Notes: generated from the letters alone by a model not told the origin. A DNA stretch of 64,000 bases from Natrarchaeobius chitinivorans (GCF_003841505.1 NZ_REGA01000004.1:1-64000), one strand, 5' to 3'. Shown: positions 35,071 through 44,950, counted from the stretch's first letter. A program made the numbers and translations.

Positions 35071-35282
35071 ACGTCACTGCACACCCGATCGCATGACGAG
35101 GGCGCGGTTCGGAGTGCACGCGGTTCGGAGCGAACGGAGTGAGCGAGAACCGCGGAATGGCGAGCGGGGAGGAACGACCCGCGAGTGAGTGTAACGAACG
35201 AGAACCGCGATATGGCGAGCGGGGAACGAAGTGACCCGTGAGTTATGCGATCGGTGTGTAAACCGTTTCAGTTGTTACTATA
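35056..35282. repeat. Dispersed repeat, family B, copy 4 (overlaps gene end)
   Basis: Starts TACAGTAGCCACTGAACGTC and ends TTTCAGTTGTTACTATA. The interior has one GCGGTTCGG block and two GAGAACCGCG-containing units. Its first 15 bases encode the last codons and the TGA (35068-35070) of the flavoprotein gene. Confidence 0.82.
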
Positions 35283-35385
35283 GCCCGCGCTCGCTCACCG
35301 GCACCTCGTGTTTTTAGAGTGATATTAAAAAGCAAACCAGTAATAGTAATTTTGATTATCTTAGAGATATCAGTTAGTACTAGCT

Positions 35386-36129
35386 GTGTCCACGACGTCA
35401 ACGGAGACCGAAGTTACCGAGAGCGAGCCCGAGTCTGGAACGCGTCACGTCGCATTCGTCGGCGATGCGGGTGCTGGAAAGACGACGATCGCCGCCCTCG
35501 TCGCCGCTAGACTGTCCGAGCGAACGCGCGTACACGTCACCGGCGAGGCGGCCCAGTTAGTGAACGATCGCGACGAGGGCACCGACGGCGCGCTCGGACT
35601 CGAGTGGACGGTCGACGACTGTCCGCCGGACGCCGAGGCGATCGGTGCGCGAGCCGAACGGCTGGACGCGGCGTTTATCGTCGCGACGCCGGAAACGCTC
35701 GAGAGCGTCGCGAGGTACGAGCGCCGCGCGAACCGACACGACGTCGACTGTTTCCTCGTTGTCAACCGGTTTCGCGAGTCGGAGAGGGATCGACTTCGGA
35801 CGTTCGACGGACCGGAGCTCGCGGAATATTTCTACGACGACGAGGCCGTCTCGACGGCGACCGCAGCCGATCGCGTCCCGTCGCTTTCGGAGTGGACCGT
35901 CGAAGCGATACTCATCGAGGCGCTCCAGCCCGAGCGACAGCCCGCCGAGCGTGCGCTCGAGGCGCTCGAGTGCGGCGAACGCTCGATCGTCAACGTCGAA
36001 GTCACGGAGCGAGCCGACGTCGACTCGGTCGTCGACTCGTTCGAAACTGCCGGATTTCACGCGGCCTACTTCGAGTGTAACTGCAAGTGTCACGACGGAC
36101 ACGTGCTGGCGCGCCGACGGCTGGCGTGA
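35386..36129 (+). CDS. P-loop ATPase/GTPase with Cys/His-rich C-terminus
   Basis: A 247-residue protein from the GTG at 35386 with an AT-rich promoter box at about 35348-35362. Walker A is FVGDAGAGKTTIAALVA at about residues 24-40; later FLVVNRF resembles the NKxD-like base-recognition strand of SIMIBI-class (MinD/CooC-like) proteins. The C-terminus ends in a FECNCKCHDGHV segment, three Cys and two His within ten residues, which looks like a metal site. CooC-type ATPases insert nickel into enzymes; a metal-chaperone role is therefore a reasonable inference here between two nickel/peptide importers, not a demonstrated one. Confidence 0.65.
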   Translation: MSTTSTETEVTESEPESGTRHVAFVGDAGAGKTTIAALVAARLSERTRVHVTGEAAQLVNDRDEGTDGALGLEWTVDDCPPDAEAIGARAERLDAAFIVATPETLESVARYERRANRHDVDCFLVVNRFRESERDRLRTFDGPELAEYFYDDEAVSTATAADRVPSLSEWTVEAILIEALQPERQPAERALEALECGERSIVNVEVTERADVDSVVDSFETAGFHAAYFECNCKCHDGHVLARRRLA

Positions 36130-36179
36130 ACGGTCGATGACGGCCGCATCACCTCGAGTCGGGCGAGATTCCCCCATCG

Positions 36180-37451
36180 ATGGGTCGTAGGACGGGGACT
36201 GGCGAGACGGCTACAGACGCGCTCGTCACGATCGTCGGCGGAGGCGTTCACGGCGTCCACCTGGCCGTTCGCCTGCTAAAGCGCGGCCTGGTGGATCGGA
36301 GCGAGTTGCGTATCGTCGACCCCCCTGGACTCCTCGAGTCGTTTCGCCGGAAGTGTCGCCAGTGCGGAATGGTCGAGTTCAGATCACCGTTCGTCCATCA
36401 CGTCGGCACCGACCCGTTCTCGCTTCGTAATTTCGCCCGAACGCACGGGCGCGAGGACGAACTTCGTTCGACGACGGTGGGCGCAGAGCGACCGACGGCG
36501 TCGCTGTTTTTCGATCACGCCGGGCGACTCTGCGATCGGTACGATCTCGAGTCGATCCGGTTGGACGCTCGAGTCACGGATCTCGTCGATCGTCACAACT
36601 GCGTCGAGATCGAGACGACCGACGGACCCGTCAGCTCCCGGTGGTGTCTCCTCGCCGTCGGGTACGGCCGTTCGGTTGCGTACCCGGAGTGGGCGACGGA
36701 GCTCGTCTCGACGGATTCGGTGAGCCACGTCTGGGAGGGGTTCGACCCCGACGCGGTCGACGAAACGGCGAGCGTCGGCATCGTCGGCGGCGGAATCACC
36801 GCCGCACAGCTCGCGACGACGCTCGCTCAGCCGGGACGCGACGTGGTTCTGTTCGCCCGCAGCCCGTTTCGCGTGGAGACGCTCGAGGCGAGCACCGACT
36901 GGATGCACTTCTCGGGGGTTACCGAGCGGCTCCACGCACACCCACCGGCGTCGCGCGCTCGGGCGGAGTTGGTCGCCGAGGCTCGGTACGACGGAACGAT
37001 TCCCCCGTACGCGTTTCGCCGACTGAAGCGGGCGCTCGAGCGCGAGCGGGTCGAACTCGAGCGCTCGGAGATCGCGGTCGCGACCGAAGCCGGCGGAACG
37101 GTCGTCGTCACCTGTCGCGACGGCAGCGCGTTCTGCCTCGACGAACTGATCTGTGCGACGGGGTTCGGATCGCCGTACGACGGAGCGCTGTTCCGTCAGC
37201 TACGGCGAAAATCGACGCTGCAGGCGGGCTATCGCGGAGCGCCCAGTCTGGACGACGACACGCTCCGGTGGGTGCGCGACGACGGAACTCCATCGCGGAT
37301 CGCGGTTTCGGGCGTCGCCGCCCAGCAGGTTCTCGGCCCGTTCGCTCGGAACGTGATCGGTGCGAGACGTGCCGGGGAGCTGATCGTCGGCTTCCTCGAG
37401 TCCGAACTTGACGGCGAGAAGCGTCGAGTCGATCGATACACCCGGACTTGA
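36180..37451 (+). CDS. FAD/NAD(P)-binding oxidoreductase, paralog 1
   Basis: A 423-residue protein with two dinucleotide-binding motifs: TIVGGGVHGVHLAVRLL at about residues 17-33 (FAD) and VGIVGGGITAAQLATTL at about 196-212 (NADPH). The segments FVHHVGTDPFSLRNFA and SHVWEGFDPDA are shared with the protein at 46642. The layout is that of two-domain flavoprotein monooxygenases or NAD(P)-dependent oxidoreductases of the NAD_binding_9 / lysine-ornithine-hydroxylase-like group. The substrate is unknown; a step in making or releasing a chelate would fit the transporters around it. Confidence 0.78.
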   Translation: MGRRTGTGETATDALVTIVGGGVHGVHLAVRLLKRGLVDRSELRIVDPPGLLESFRRKCRQCGMVEFRSPFVHHVGTDPFSLRNFARTHGREDELRSTTVGAERPTASLFFDHAGRLCDRYDLESIRLDARVTDLVDRHNCVEIETTDGPVSSRWCLLAVGYGRSVAYPEWATELVSTDSVSHVWEGFDPDAVDETASVGIVGGGITAAQLATTLAQPGRDVVLFARSPFRVETLEASTDWMHFSGVTERLHAHPPASRARAELVAEARYDGTIPPYAFRRLKRALERERVELERSEIAVATEAGGTVVVTCRDGSAFCLDELICATGFGSPYDGALFRQLRRKSTLQAGYRGAPSLDDDTLRWVRDDGTPSRIAVSGVAAQQVLGPFARNVIGARRAGELIVGFLESELDGEKRRVDRYTRT

Positions 37452-37596
37452 TCGACTCACGCCGGGCCGTCTCAGACGGTGGCTATTCGGTGTGTGCAGA
37501 GCCGGACGGCGAGCGGCAGGTCGACAGTGTGGCCCATATTAACTCGACAAGATAGGATAACAACACTTATTAAATTACGATTTATTTCTAATAACT

Positions 37597-39177
37597 GTGG
37601 TAAGACCAAACCGATCGGCCGCTACCGACGAGTCGTCACGTACAGCCCTTTCCCGCAGGAGACTGACGCAACTCGCCGCTGGGGGAGCGATTGCCGGGCT
37701 CGCGGGCTGTACTGCGTTCACCGATAGCGGCGAGGACGAGGTCGTCCGCGTTGCGTCGCGAAACACCATCTCGTCGGTCGATCCGCTCAACAACGGAACG
37801 ATCCTCCAGCGGATCGGCCTCACCGAGTGTCTCGTCAGGGTCGACTTCGAGGCCGAACTCGCACCCGCCCTTGCAGAATCCTGGTCGGTCGCCGACGACG
37901 ACGTCACCTGGACGTTTTCGCTCCGGAACGACGCCACGTTCCACGACGGGACCCACTTCGACGCCGAGGCGGCGATTCCATCGCTGGAGCGAGCGTTCAC
38001 CTCGAGTTCGCTCGCTGACGTCCCGTTCGAAACCGTGCGGGCAACGGACGAGTACGAACTCGAAATCGTAACGGAGGAACCGTTCGCACCGCTGCCAGCG
38101 TACGCCGCGATGCGCGAAGCTGCGATCCTGGGCCCGGATTCGTACGAGGACGGGGACGTCGTGACGCCCCACGCGACGGGCCCGTTTCAGTTCGACGAAT
38201 TGGTTCCGGAAGAAGAGATCGCACTCAGCCGATTCGACGACTACCACGGCACCGTTCCCGCGGTGGAAGGAGTCGTCTACGATTCGATCCCGGACAACCA
38301 AACTCGCGCGCTGGCCGTCGAGAACGGCGACGCCGAAATGGGCCGGGTCCTCCCGTCCTCGGCGATCGATCGATTCGATGATCGGGACGACGTCAGGGTC
38401 GACGTCTACGAGATCCCACGGATGCGCTGTGCCCAGTTCAACACCAGATTTGCCCCGTTTGACGACGAACGAGTGAGGCAGGCCGCCAGCTTCGCGATCG
38501 ATCGGGAGAGTATCGCTAACGACCTTCTCGAAGGGATCGCCGACACCGCCGTCGGTCCCTACCCCTCCGTCGTCGAGTGGGAGGCCGACGACCTCGAGCC
38601 CTACGAGCACGACCTCGAGCAGGCGCGCTCCCTGCTCGCCGACGCCGGGTGGGAAGCGACCGAAGACGGAGTCCGACGTCGCGACGGTGAACCCCTCGAG
38701 ATCCGGGTCGTAACCTATCCGAACCGGCCGGCGTTGCCGGATATCGCGACAGTGCTCCAGGACCAACTCGGTGAGGTGGGTTTCGACGTCGACGTCGAGG
38801 TCATCGAAGTGTCGGCGATTCACGAGCGCGCAGCCGAAGCGGCAGACGTCGTCATCTGGTCGGCGAACGTCTACGGCTGGCCTGCCGACCCGGATCGTCT
38901 CCACTACGTCTATCACTCCACCGAGGGTGGGCTCCACCACGGCTACGACAACGAGCGCGTCGACGAACTGCTCGAGGAGGGCCGCCGTGCCGTCGGCGAC
39001 CCGGAGCGCCGGAAGGAACTGTACGATGAAGTCCAGCGGATTACGATGGAGGAGGTTCCGATCACCTACCTCACGTACTACGAGATGATCGTCGCACAGA
39101 CGACCGATCTGGAGGGGTACGATCAGCATCCGACCGAGTACGGGTTCCATCTCGAGAACGTCGACCTGGATCGATGA
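37597..39177 (+). CDS. Substrate-binding lipoprotein of ABC importer 2 (SBP family 5)
   Basis: A 526-residue lipoprotein from the GTG at 37597; a TTATTAAATTA box at about 37568-37578 supports leaderless transcription here. Signal: SRRRLTQLAAGGAIAGLAGC with twin arginine and lipobox (Cys at about 38). Body motifs WTFSLRNDATFHDGTHF and YHSTEGGLHHGYDNERVDEL are typical of peptide/nickel-binding proteins. A His pair lies in GGLHHGYDN. It serves the permeases at 39258 and 40205. It is clearly related to the binding proteins at 43338 and 44951. Confidence 0.9.
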   Translation: MVRPNRSAATDESSRTALSRRRLTQLAAGGAIAGLAGCTAFTDSGEDEVVRVASRNTISSVDPLNNGTILQRIGLTECLVRVDFEAELAPALAESWSVADDDVTWTFSLRNDATFHDGTHFDAEAAIPSLERAFTSSSLADVPFETVRATDEYELEIVTEEPFAPLPAYAAMREAAILGPDSYEDGDVVTPHATGPFQFDELVPEEEIALSRFDDYHGTVPAVEGVVYDSIPDNQTRALAVENGDAEMGRVLPSSAIDRFDDRDDVRVDVYEIPRMRCAQFNTRFAPFDDERVRQAASFAIDRESIANDLLEGIADTAVGPYPSVVEWEADDLEPYEHDLEQARSLLADAGWEATEDGVRRRDGEPLEIRVVTYPNRPALPDIATVLQDQLGEVGFDVDVEVIEVSAIHERAAEAADVVIWSANVYGWPADPDRLHYVYHSTEGGLHHGYDNERVDELLEEGRRAVGDPERRKELYDEVQRITMEEVPITYLTYYEMIVAQTTDLEGYDQHPTEYGFHLENVDLDR

Positions 39178-39257
39178 GCGGAGGATATTGGGTGTACGAT
39201 AGTTGGTCTCGAACGAGTGAACGCAGCCACTGGCCGACGGGGTGACGCCGGATACTC

Positions 39258-40208
39258 ATGATTTCAGCCGAGTATCTGGCCTACCGGATCGGTACCTCGA
39301 CAGCCGTACTGGCCTGCGTCTCGGTGCTCACCTTCGGCATGATGTATCTCACGCCGGGTGATCCGGCCCGGGCAGTCCTCTATCACCAGACCGGCCAGCA
39401 GCCATCGGCCGAAGCCGTCGCCGCCTTCCGTGCTGAACACGGCTTCGACGATCCGTTCCCGATCAGATACTGGCACTGGATCACCGACGTCGTCCAGCGG
39501 GATCTCGGCGAGTCCTATCGCACCGGCCGCCCGGTATCGACGATGATCGTCGACGCCCTCCCCGCAACGATCGAACTCGCGATTGCCGCGATGGCCGTTG
39601 CACTCGTCATCGCGATCCCGACCGGCGTCGCCAGTGCCGTTTACAGAGGGACGTGGATCGACCAGGCCAGTCAACTGTTTGCCCTCGTCGGCGTTTCGAT
39701 GCCGAACTTCTGGCTCGGCTACCTCCTGATTATCGTCTTTGCGCTCCACCTCGGGCTCGCACCCGTTTCCGGGACCGGCGGGCTCTCGCATCTGGTGTTA
39801 CCGGCAATCGCGCTGGGCACCGGGATGGCCGCGATCGTTACCCGACTCGTCCGGACCTCGATGCTCGATGTTCTGGATGCAGAGTACGTCGACGCCGCCC
39901 GCGCGAAGGGGACGGCCGAACGCATCGTCGTCTATAAACACGCCCTGCGAAACGCCTTGATCCCGGTCGTGACGGTGGTCGGTCTCCAGTTCGGGTTCGT
40001 CCTGAACGGCGCCGTCGTCATCGAGATCGTCTTCCAGCGCCCGGGGCTAGGAATGATGTTGGTCGACGCGATCTTCGCGCGGGACTTCCCGGTCGTCCAG
40101 GGAGTCGTTCTCATCGTCGCCGTGCTCTTCGTGGTGACGAACTTGCTCGTCGATCTCTCGTACCGCGTGCTCGACCCACGGGTCCAGTTCGGAGGTGAGC
40201 ACGCGTGA
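39258..40208 (+). CDS. ABC importer 2 permease, DppB/NikB type
   Basis: A 316-residue permease with six hydrophobic spans. NFWLGYLLIIVFALHLGL and the EAA loop DAARAKGTAERIVVYKHALR are diagnostic. It is about half identical by eye to the importer 1 permease (for example FARDFPVVQGVV and LLVDLSYR in both), so the two systems are duplicates. It overlaps the next gene by 4 nt (GTGA at 40205). Confidence 0.92.
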   Translation: MISAEYLAYRIGTSTAVLACVSVLTFGMMYLTPGDPARAVLYHQTGQQPSAEAVAAFRAEHGFDDPFPIRYWHWITDVVQRDLGESYRTGRPVSTMIVDALPATIELAIAAMAVALVIAIPTGVASAVYRGTWIDQASQLFALVGVSMPNFWLGYLLIIVFALHLGLAPVSGTGGLSHLVLPAIALGTGMAAIVTRLVRTSMLDVLDAEYVDAARAKGTAERIVVYKHALRNALIPVVTVVGLQFGFVLNGAVVIEIVFQRPGLGMMLVDAIFARDFPVVQGVVLIVAVLFVVTNLLVDLSYRVLDPRVQFGGEHA

Positions 40209-41107
40209 GTACAGTCGCTGGTGTGCTGAGTCGACTCGAGTCGAAGCGGCTGACGACAATCGCCCGGACGGCAGTGAGCGAACTACGGTCAAACCGGTTG
40301 ACGTTGGTCGGAGCCCTCATCGTCGCCGTTCTCGGATTCGTGGCGATCGTCGGCCCGTTGATCGTTCCCTACGAGCCGGCTGCCCAAGACCTCTCGAACC
40401 GGCTGCAAGGGCCGTCGCTCGCCCATCCGCTAGGAACCGATCAGCTCGGCCGCGATGTCGCTACTCGGCTCGTTTACGGCGCACGTGTCTCGCTCGGAAT
40501 CGCCATCCTCGTAACTGCCCTGCGGGTCCTCATCGGCACGACCGTCGGGATGGTCGCGGGATACGCGGGCGGCTGGGTCGACGAGTTGTTCATGCGGCTC
40601 GTGGACGTCCAGCTCGCGTTCCCGGGGCTCGTGCTGGCGCTGGTCGTCGCCGGCATCCTCGGACCGAGCCTGCGGAACGTGATGATCGCGCTGGCCGTCG
40701 TTGGGTGGACTACCTACGCACGCGTCGTGCGTGGCAGCGTCCTGACGATCAAAGAGCGGAAGTACGTCGACGTGGCTAGACTCGTCGGGACGCCCCGACT
40801 GCGCCTGTTCAGACGACACCTCCTCCCGGGCGTCGTCAATCCGGTCATCGTGATCGCGACGCTGAACCTCGGCACAGTCGTCCTCGCGACGGCTGGGCTC
40901 TCGTTTATCGGACTCGGTGCCCAACCGCCGACGCCGGAATGGGGCACGATGCTGGCCGGCGGTCGCCAGTACGTTCGATCGGCCTGGTGGATCGTCAACG
41001 CGCCGGGCGTCGCAATCATGCTCACCGTGCTCGGGTTCAACTTGCTCGGCGACGGACTTCGGGACGCTCTCGATCCGAAGCAACAAGCCCGCGTCGAGGA
41101 GGTGTGA
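40205..41107 (+). CDS. ABC importer 2 permease, DppC/NikC type
   Basis: A 300-residue permease from a GTG that overlaps the preceding stop. It has HPLGTDQLGRDVATRLVYGA after the first span, the EAA loop DVARLVGTPRLRLFRRHLLP, and GLGAQPPTPEWGTML near the end. It pairs with the 39258 permease. Three bases separate it from the ATPase gene. Confidence 0.92.
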   Translation: MSTVAGVLSRLESKRLTTIARTAVSELRSNRLTLVGALIVAVLGFVAIVGPLIVPYEPAAQDLSNRLQGPSLAHPLGTDQLGRDVATRLVYGARVSLGIAILVTALRVLIGTTVGMVAGYAGGWVDELFMRLVDVQLAFPGLVLALVVAGILGPSLRNVMIALAVVGWTTYARVVRGSVLTIKERKYVDVARLVGTPRLRLFRRHLLPGVVNPVIVIATLNLGTVVLATAGLSFIGLGAQPPTPEWGTMLAGGRQYVRSAWWIVNAPGVAIMLTVLGFNLLGDGLRDALDPKQQARVEEV

Positions 41108-41110
41108 CCG

Positions 41111-43294
41111 ATGGTATCTCGTGACACCCCATTGCTGTCGGTCGAAAATCTCGAGACCCATTTCGACACTGCTGTCGAACCGGTCCGCGCCGTCGATGGT
41201 GCAAGCTTCACCGTCGATCCAGGAGAGGTCGTCGGGCTCGTCGGCGAGAGCGGTTCCGGAAAGTCCGTCACGGCCCGCTCGATCGTGGGTCTCGAATCCC
41301 CAGGCGAGATCGTCGGCGGCTCGATCCGGTTCGACGGAACCGATCTGACCGACGTCGACGATCGGATCCGCAGGCAACACCGTGGTGATCGGATCGGCAT
41401 GGTATTCCAGGATCCGACGGCGACCCTGAATCCCGTCTTCGACGTCGGCGAGCAGATCGCCGAAGCCCTCCGAATCCACGACGTCGACCGCCAGCGTCTG
41501 ACGGATTTCATGCACGTTCCCTTCGTGAGCGACCGCCAGGCGTGGCGCGACCACCGCGAGCGGGCGATCGAACTGATGGAGCAGGTCGACATCGCCGATC
41601 CCGGCAGCCGCGCGGGAGACTATCCCCACGAGTTCTCCGGTGGAATGGCCCAGCGAGCGATGCTCGCGATCGCCCTGGCCGGCGACCCCGACCTGCTGAT
41701 CGCCGACGAACCCACGACGGCCCTGGACACGACGACTCAGGCGACGATTCTCGAGCGACTGGACTCGCTGGCAGCGACCGGGGAGACGGCCGTCTTACTC
41801 GTCACCCACGACCTCGGGATCGTCGCCGAGCGCTGTGACCGCGTCGTCGTCCTCTACGGCGGCCAGGTGATGGAGAGCGGCCCGACCGAGCAGGTACTCA
41901 CCGCGCCCGAACACCCTTACACGCGTGATCTTCTGGAGTGTCTGATCGACGACGCCGAACCACAGACCCGACTCTCGACGATCGAAGGAACGGTCCCCGA
42001 TCGGTTCGACGAGATCGGTTGCCCGTTCGCCTCGCGGTGTGACTACGCGACGGCCGCGTGTCGGACGTCCGATCCCCCGATCGTCGATCCTGGACCCGAC
42101 CACCGGGTCGTCTGTGGTGAACTCGAGACCGTCCCGGATGCACACGTGATGGACGGCGCGAACCGCTCTACTCGATCGGAACCGACCGATGGCCATGCCG
42201 GATCCGATCGTCCGCCTGGGAACGAACGCGAACGGCGAGTCGCCAGCGCATCGCGAACCGGCGACGGCACAGCGGCAATCCTCGCGGCCAGGAACCTCTC
42301 GAAGCGGTTCGAGACCACCGACTCGTGGGTCGACAGGCTCCGCGGAAATCGGCGGTACCTCGATGCGGTCGAGGACGTCAGCGTTTCGGTCGAGCGCGGC
42401 CAGACGCTGGGGATCGTCGGTGAGAGCGGGAGCGGAAAATCGACAGTCGTCGACATGCTCGTGGGTCTGGAAGCACCGACGAGTGGTCGAGTCGAACTCG
42501 ACGGCAACCCCGTTGGAACTGTCGCCGATCGCTCCGCCGAACAACTGGCCAAGGTGGGTGTCGTCTTCCAGCACACCCGCGGCAGTATCAATCCGCGTGC
42601 GACGGTCCGAGACGTGATCGCCGAGCCACTATTCGAATCCGGCTGGGACGCCGATCGACGGACCGACCGGGTCGACGAACTACTCGAGTTGGTCGATCTC
42701 TCGCCGACACACGCCGACCGGCGTCGCCACCAGCTCTCCGGCGGGCAGCTCCAGCGGGTCGCGATCGCCCGCGCGCTCGCGCTCGAACCCGCTGTGGTGG
42801 TCCTCGACGAGCCCGTCAGCGCGCTGGACGTCTCGAACCGTGCGAAGATCCTCAATCTGCTGCTCGACCTGCAAGAACAGTTGGGCCTCACTTACGTCGT
42901 CGTCTCCCACGACCTCTCGGTCGTTGGTCACGTCGCCGACGAGGTCCTGGTGATGTATGCTGGCCAAGTGATGGAACGTGGGCCGACCGAGACCCTGTTC
43001 GACCGACCCAGTCACCCGTATACCAACGCTCTCCTCGACGCAATCCCGTCGGTCTCCGGTGATACCCCGGCGGCTTCATTACCGGGATCGGTCCCGAGCG
43101 CGGTCGATCCGCCGAGTGGCTGTCGCTTCCATATGCGCTGCCCGCTCGCCGAACCCGAGTGTCGGAGCGAGACACCATCGATGGAGGCCGTCGATGACGC
43201 ACGATCTCGGTGTCACTTCGCCAGCGAGATCGCGGCCGACTCGGACGACGATTCCGAACCGCTCGAGCACATCTCACCGGACACGTTCTCGTGA
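41111..43294 (+). CDS. ABC importer 2 fused double ATPase (OppDF/DppDF-like)
   Basis: A 727-residue fusion of two ATPase domains. First: GESGSGKSV near residue 43, [23 protein letters not shown]. Second: [10 protein letters not shown] near residue 440, [27 protein letters not shown]. Each half ends with the oligopeptide-ATPase extension that contains four Cys ([15 protein letters not shown] and [15 protein letters not shown]), known in Dpp/Opp ATPases to hold an iron-sulfur cluster. This extension is absent from importer 1. It powers uptake through the two permeases before it. Confidence 0.92.
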   Translation: MVSRDTPLLSVENLETHFDTAVEPVRAVDGASFTVDPGEVVGLVGESGSGKSVTARSIVGLESPGEIVGGSIRFDGTDLTDVDDRIRRQHRGDRIGMVFQDPTATLNPVFDVGEQIAEALRIHDVDRQRLTDFMHVPFVSDRQAWRDHRERAIELMEQVDIADPGSRAGDYPHEFSGGMAQRAMLAIALAGDPDLLIADEPTTALDTTTQATILERLDSLAATGETAVLLVTHDLGIVAERCDRVVVLYGGQVMESGPTEQVLTAPEHPYTRDLLECLIDDAEPQTRLSTIEGTVPDRFDEIGCPFASRCDYATAACRTSDPPIVDPGPDHRVVCGELETVPDAHVMDGANRSTRSEPTDGHAGSDRPPGNERERRVASASRTGDGTAAILAARNLSKRFETTDSWVDRLRGNRRYLDAVEDVSVSVERGQTLGIVGESGSGKSTVVDMLVGLEAPTSGRVELDGNPVGTVADRSAEQLAKVGVVFQHTRGSINPRATVRDVIAEPLFESGWDADRRTDRVDELLELVDLSPTHADRRRHQLSGGQLQRVAIARALALEPAVVVLDEPVSALDVSNRAKILNLLLDLQEQLGLTYVVVSHDLSVVGHVADEVLVMYAGQVMERGPTETLFDRPSHPYTNALLDAIPSVSGDTPAASLPGSVPSAVDPPSGCRFHMRCPLAEPECRSETPSMEAVDDARSRCHFASEIAADSDDDSEPLEHISPDTFS

Positions 43295-43337
43295 CGGCAC
43301 TCGGGAACGCCAGCAGATTCCGATCGGGCGTCCTGGC

Positions 43338-44864
43338 TCACGTGGTGACGTGTTGCAGCCCGTACGTCGACTCGATCGGATGGGGGTCGTACCCCTCGAC
43401 GTTCGCTGCCAGCCCGTGAACGTTCGTGTAATCGGTGAGAAACGCGATCGGTAACTCCTCGTGCGTGATCGTCTGTACCTCGTCGTACAGCCGTTTCCGT
43501 TCGTCTGGATCGAGCGTTTCTCTGGCGGTCTCGAGGAGTCGATCGACCTCCGCATTGTCGTAACCGCTGTGCATGACCTGCTCAGTCGAGTGGAAGAAAT
43601 CGGCGAGGCGGTCGGGATCCGGGTACCAGAGGACCGAATTCGACCAGATGAACGCGTCGAAATCCTCGGTCTGGGTTCGCTCGGTGATTGCGCCGGTTTC
43701 CATCGTGGTCACGTCGACGTCGATCCCGACCGCTCCGAGCTGGTCCTGCAGGACGGTCGCGATCTGTGGTAATACCGGTCGGGAGGAGTAGGTCCACAGG
43801 TCGATCGAAACCGACGTTCCATCCCGTTCGCGCACGTCATCGTCGAGTTCCCAGGCAGCGTCAGAAAGCAGCGCCGTTGCGGTGTCTGGGTCGTGGTCGT
43901 ACGGCTCGAGGCCCTCGTTGGCCCAGTGGGTGACCGATTCGGGAAACGGACCGCGTGCGACGTCAGTCACGCCTTCGAGCACGGTTTCGGTCAGTTCCTC
44001 GCGGTCGATCGCGTGGAGCACTGCTCGGCGAACGCGTACGTCGTCGAACGGTTCGGAGTCGACGTCGAAGACGACGTACCGCGATCGGGGGATCGGATAC
44101 GTGTGTGCGGTAAGATCGTCGTCGGCTTCGAGCGTCTCGATCTGGGACGGGGAGAGGAGCCGTGCCATGTCGAGATCGCCGTTCTGGAGGTTGAGCAGAC
44201 GCGTCTCGGCCTCGTGAATCCCCTCGTAGACGACGGTCTCGAGGGTGGGTTCAGTTCCGTGGTAGTCGTCGTGTTTGACCGCGGTCACGCTCGTCTCCGG
44301 CGTCCAACTGTCGAAGGCGAACGGTCCCGTAGCGATCGGTTCGACGACCTCCTCGCCGTCGATCGAGTCGGGCCGTACGATCGCCGTTTCGGGCCGGGTC
44401 AAGTGCGCCGGCAGGGGTGCAAACGGCCGTTCGAGCTCGATTTCGACCCGGTCGTCGGCCACCGGATCGACCTCCGAAATCGGCACCTCGGACAACTCCG
44501 AACTGTCGACGACGCGCCGGAGCGAGGCGGTGACGACGTCGGCGTCGAGTATCGATCCATCGTGGAAGGTGACGTCCGACTCGAGGTCGAAGGTCCACGT
44601 GATTGCGTCGTCAGTCTCCCACGAGGCCGCAAGCCCCGGCGCGACCTCGGTATCGTAGTTCGTACTGGCGAGCGTCTCGGTAATACCGATTCGTTTGAGA
44701 AACGAACCGGCAGTGAGCGGATCGAGCGAATCCGGCGTCCACGGAGAACCCACACGGAACGTGTCCGTGGTTTCGTCACTCCCGAGGCAACCAGCGATCG
44801 CCACAGTGCCAACCGTGCCCGACGCTCCGATCAGTGCCCGCCGTGAAAGCGTTCGTTTTCGCAT
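43338..44864 (-). CDS. Additional substrate-binding lipoprotein (SBP family 5)
   Basis: A 508-residue lipoprotein from the ATG at 44862-44864. Signal: LSRRALIGASGTVGTVAIAGC (Tat plus lipobox). WTFDLESDVTFHDGSIL and FHSTEQVMHSGYDNAEVDRL place it in the peptide/nickel-binding family, closest by eye to the protein at 37597. It has no permease of its own, faces the importer 2 operon at its 3' end, and shares an 86-bp divergent promoter with the binding protein at 44951. It probably feeds one of the two importers with a different ligand form. Confidence 0.88.
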   Translation of the reverse strand: MRKRTLSRRALIGASGTVGTVAIAGCLGSDETTDTFRVGSPWTPDSLDPLTAGSFLKRIGITETLASTNYDTEVAPGLAASWETDDAITWTFDLESDVTFHDGSILDADVVTASLRRVVDSSELSEVPISEVDPVADDRVEIELERPFAPLPAHLTRPETAIVRPDSIDGEEVVEPIATGPFAFDSWTPETSVTAVKHDDYHGTEPTLETVVYEGIHEAETRLLNLQNGDLDMARLLSPSQIETLEADDDLTAHTYPIPRSRYVVFDVDSEPFDDVRVRRAVLHAIDREELTETVLEGVTDVARGPFPESVTHWANEGLEPYDHDPDTATALLSDAAWELDDDVRERDGTSVSIDLWTYSSRPVLPQIATVLQDQLGAVGIDVDVTTMETGAITERTQTEDFDAFIWSNSVLWYPDPDRLADFFHSTEQVMHSGYDNAEVDRLLETARETLDPDERKRLYDEVQTITHEELPIAFLTDYTNVHGLAANVEGYDPHPIESTYGLQHVTT

Positions 44865-44950
44865 ACCACCATAGATAATAACCGACAGGTAATAAGTTCT
44901 ATTAATCTATATCATTGGATTATTAATATGGGGGAGAGGATACAGTAAGT
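44865..44950. promoter_or_regulatory. Divergent promoter of two binding-protein genes
   Basis: An AT-rich 86-bp gap between two divergent lipoprotein genes. It contains ATTAAT at about 44911-44916 and TATTAAT at about 44931-44937, spaced as a loose inverted repeat, plus TATA-like stretches for both directions. A TTATTAA string also occurs in the promoters at about 29147 and 37568, so common control of the transport genes is possible. Confidence 0.55.

Noticed and set aside
37636-39150. 504-codon minus-strand frame opposite the importer 2 binding protein
   Set aside because: No signal or domain; the plus-strand frame has a Tat lipoprotein signal and family motifs.
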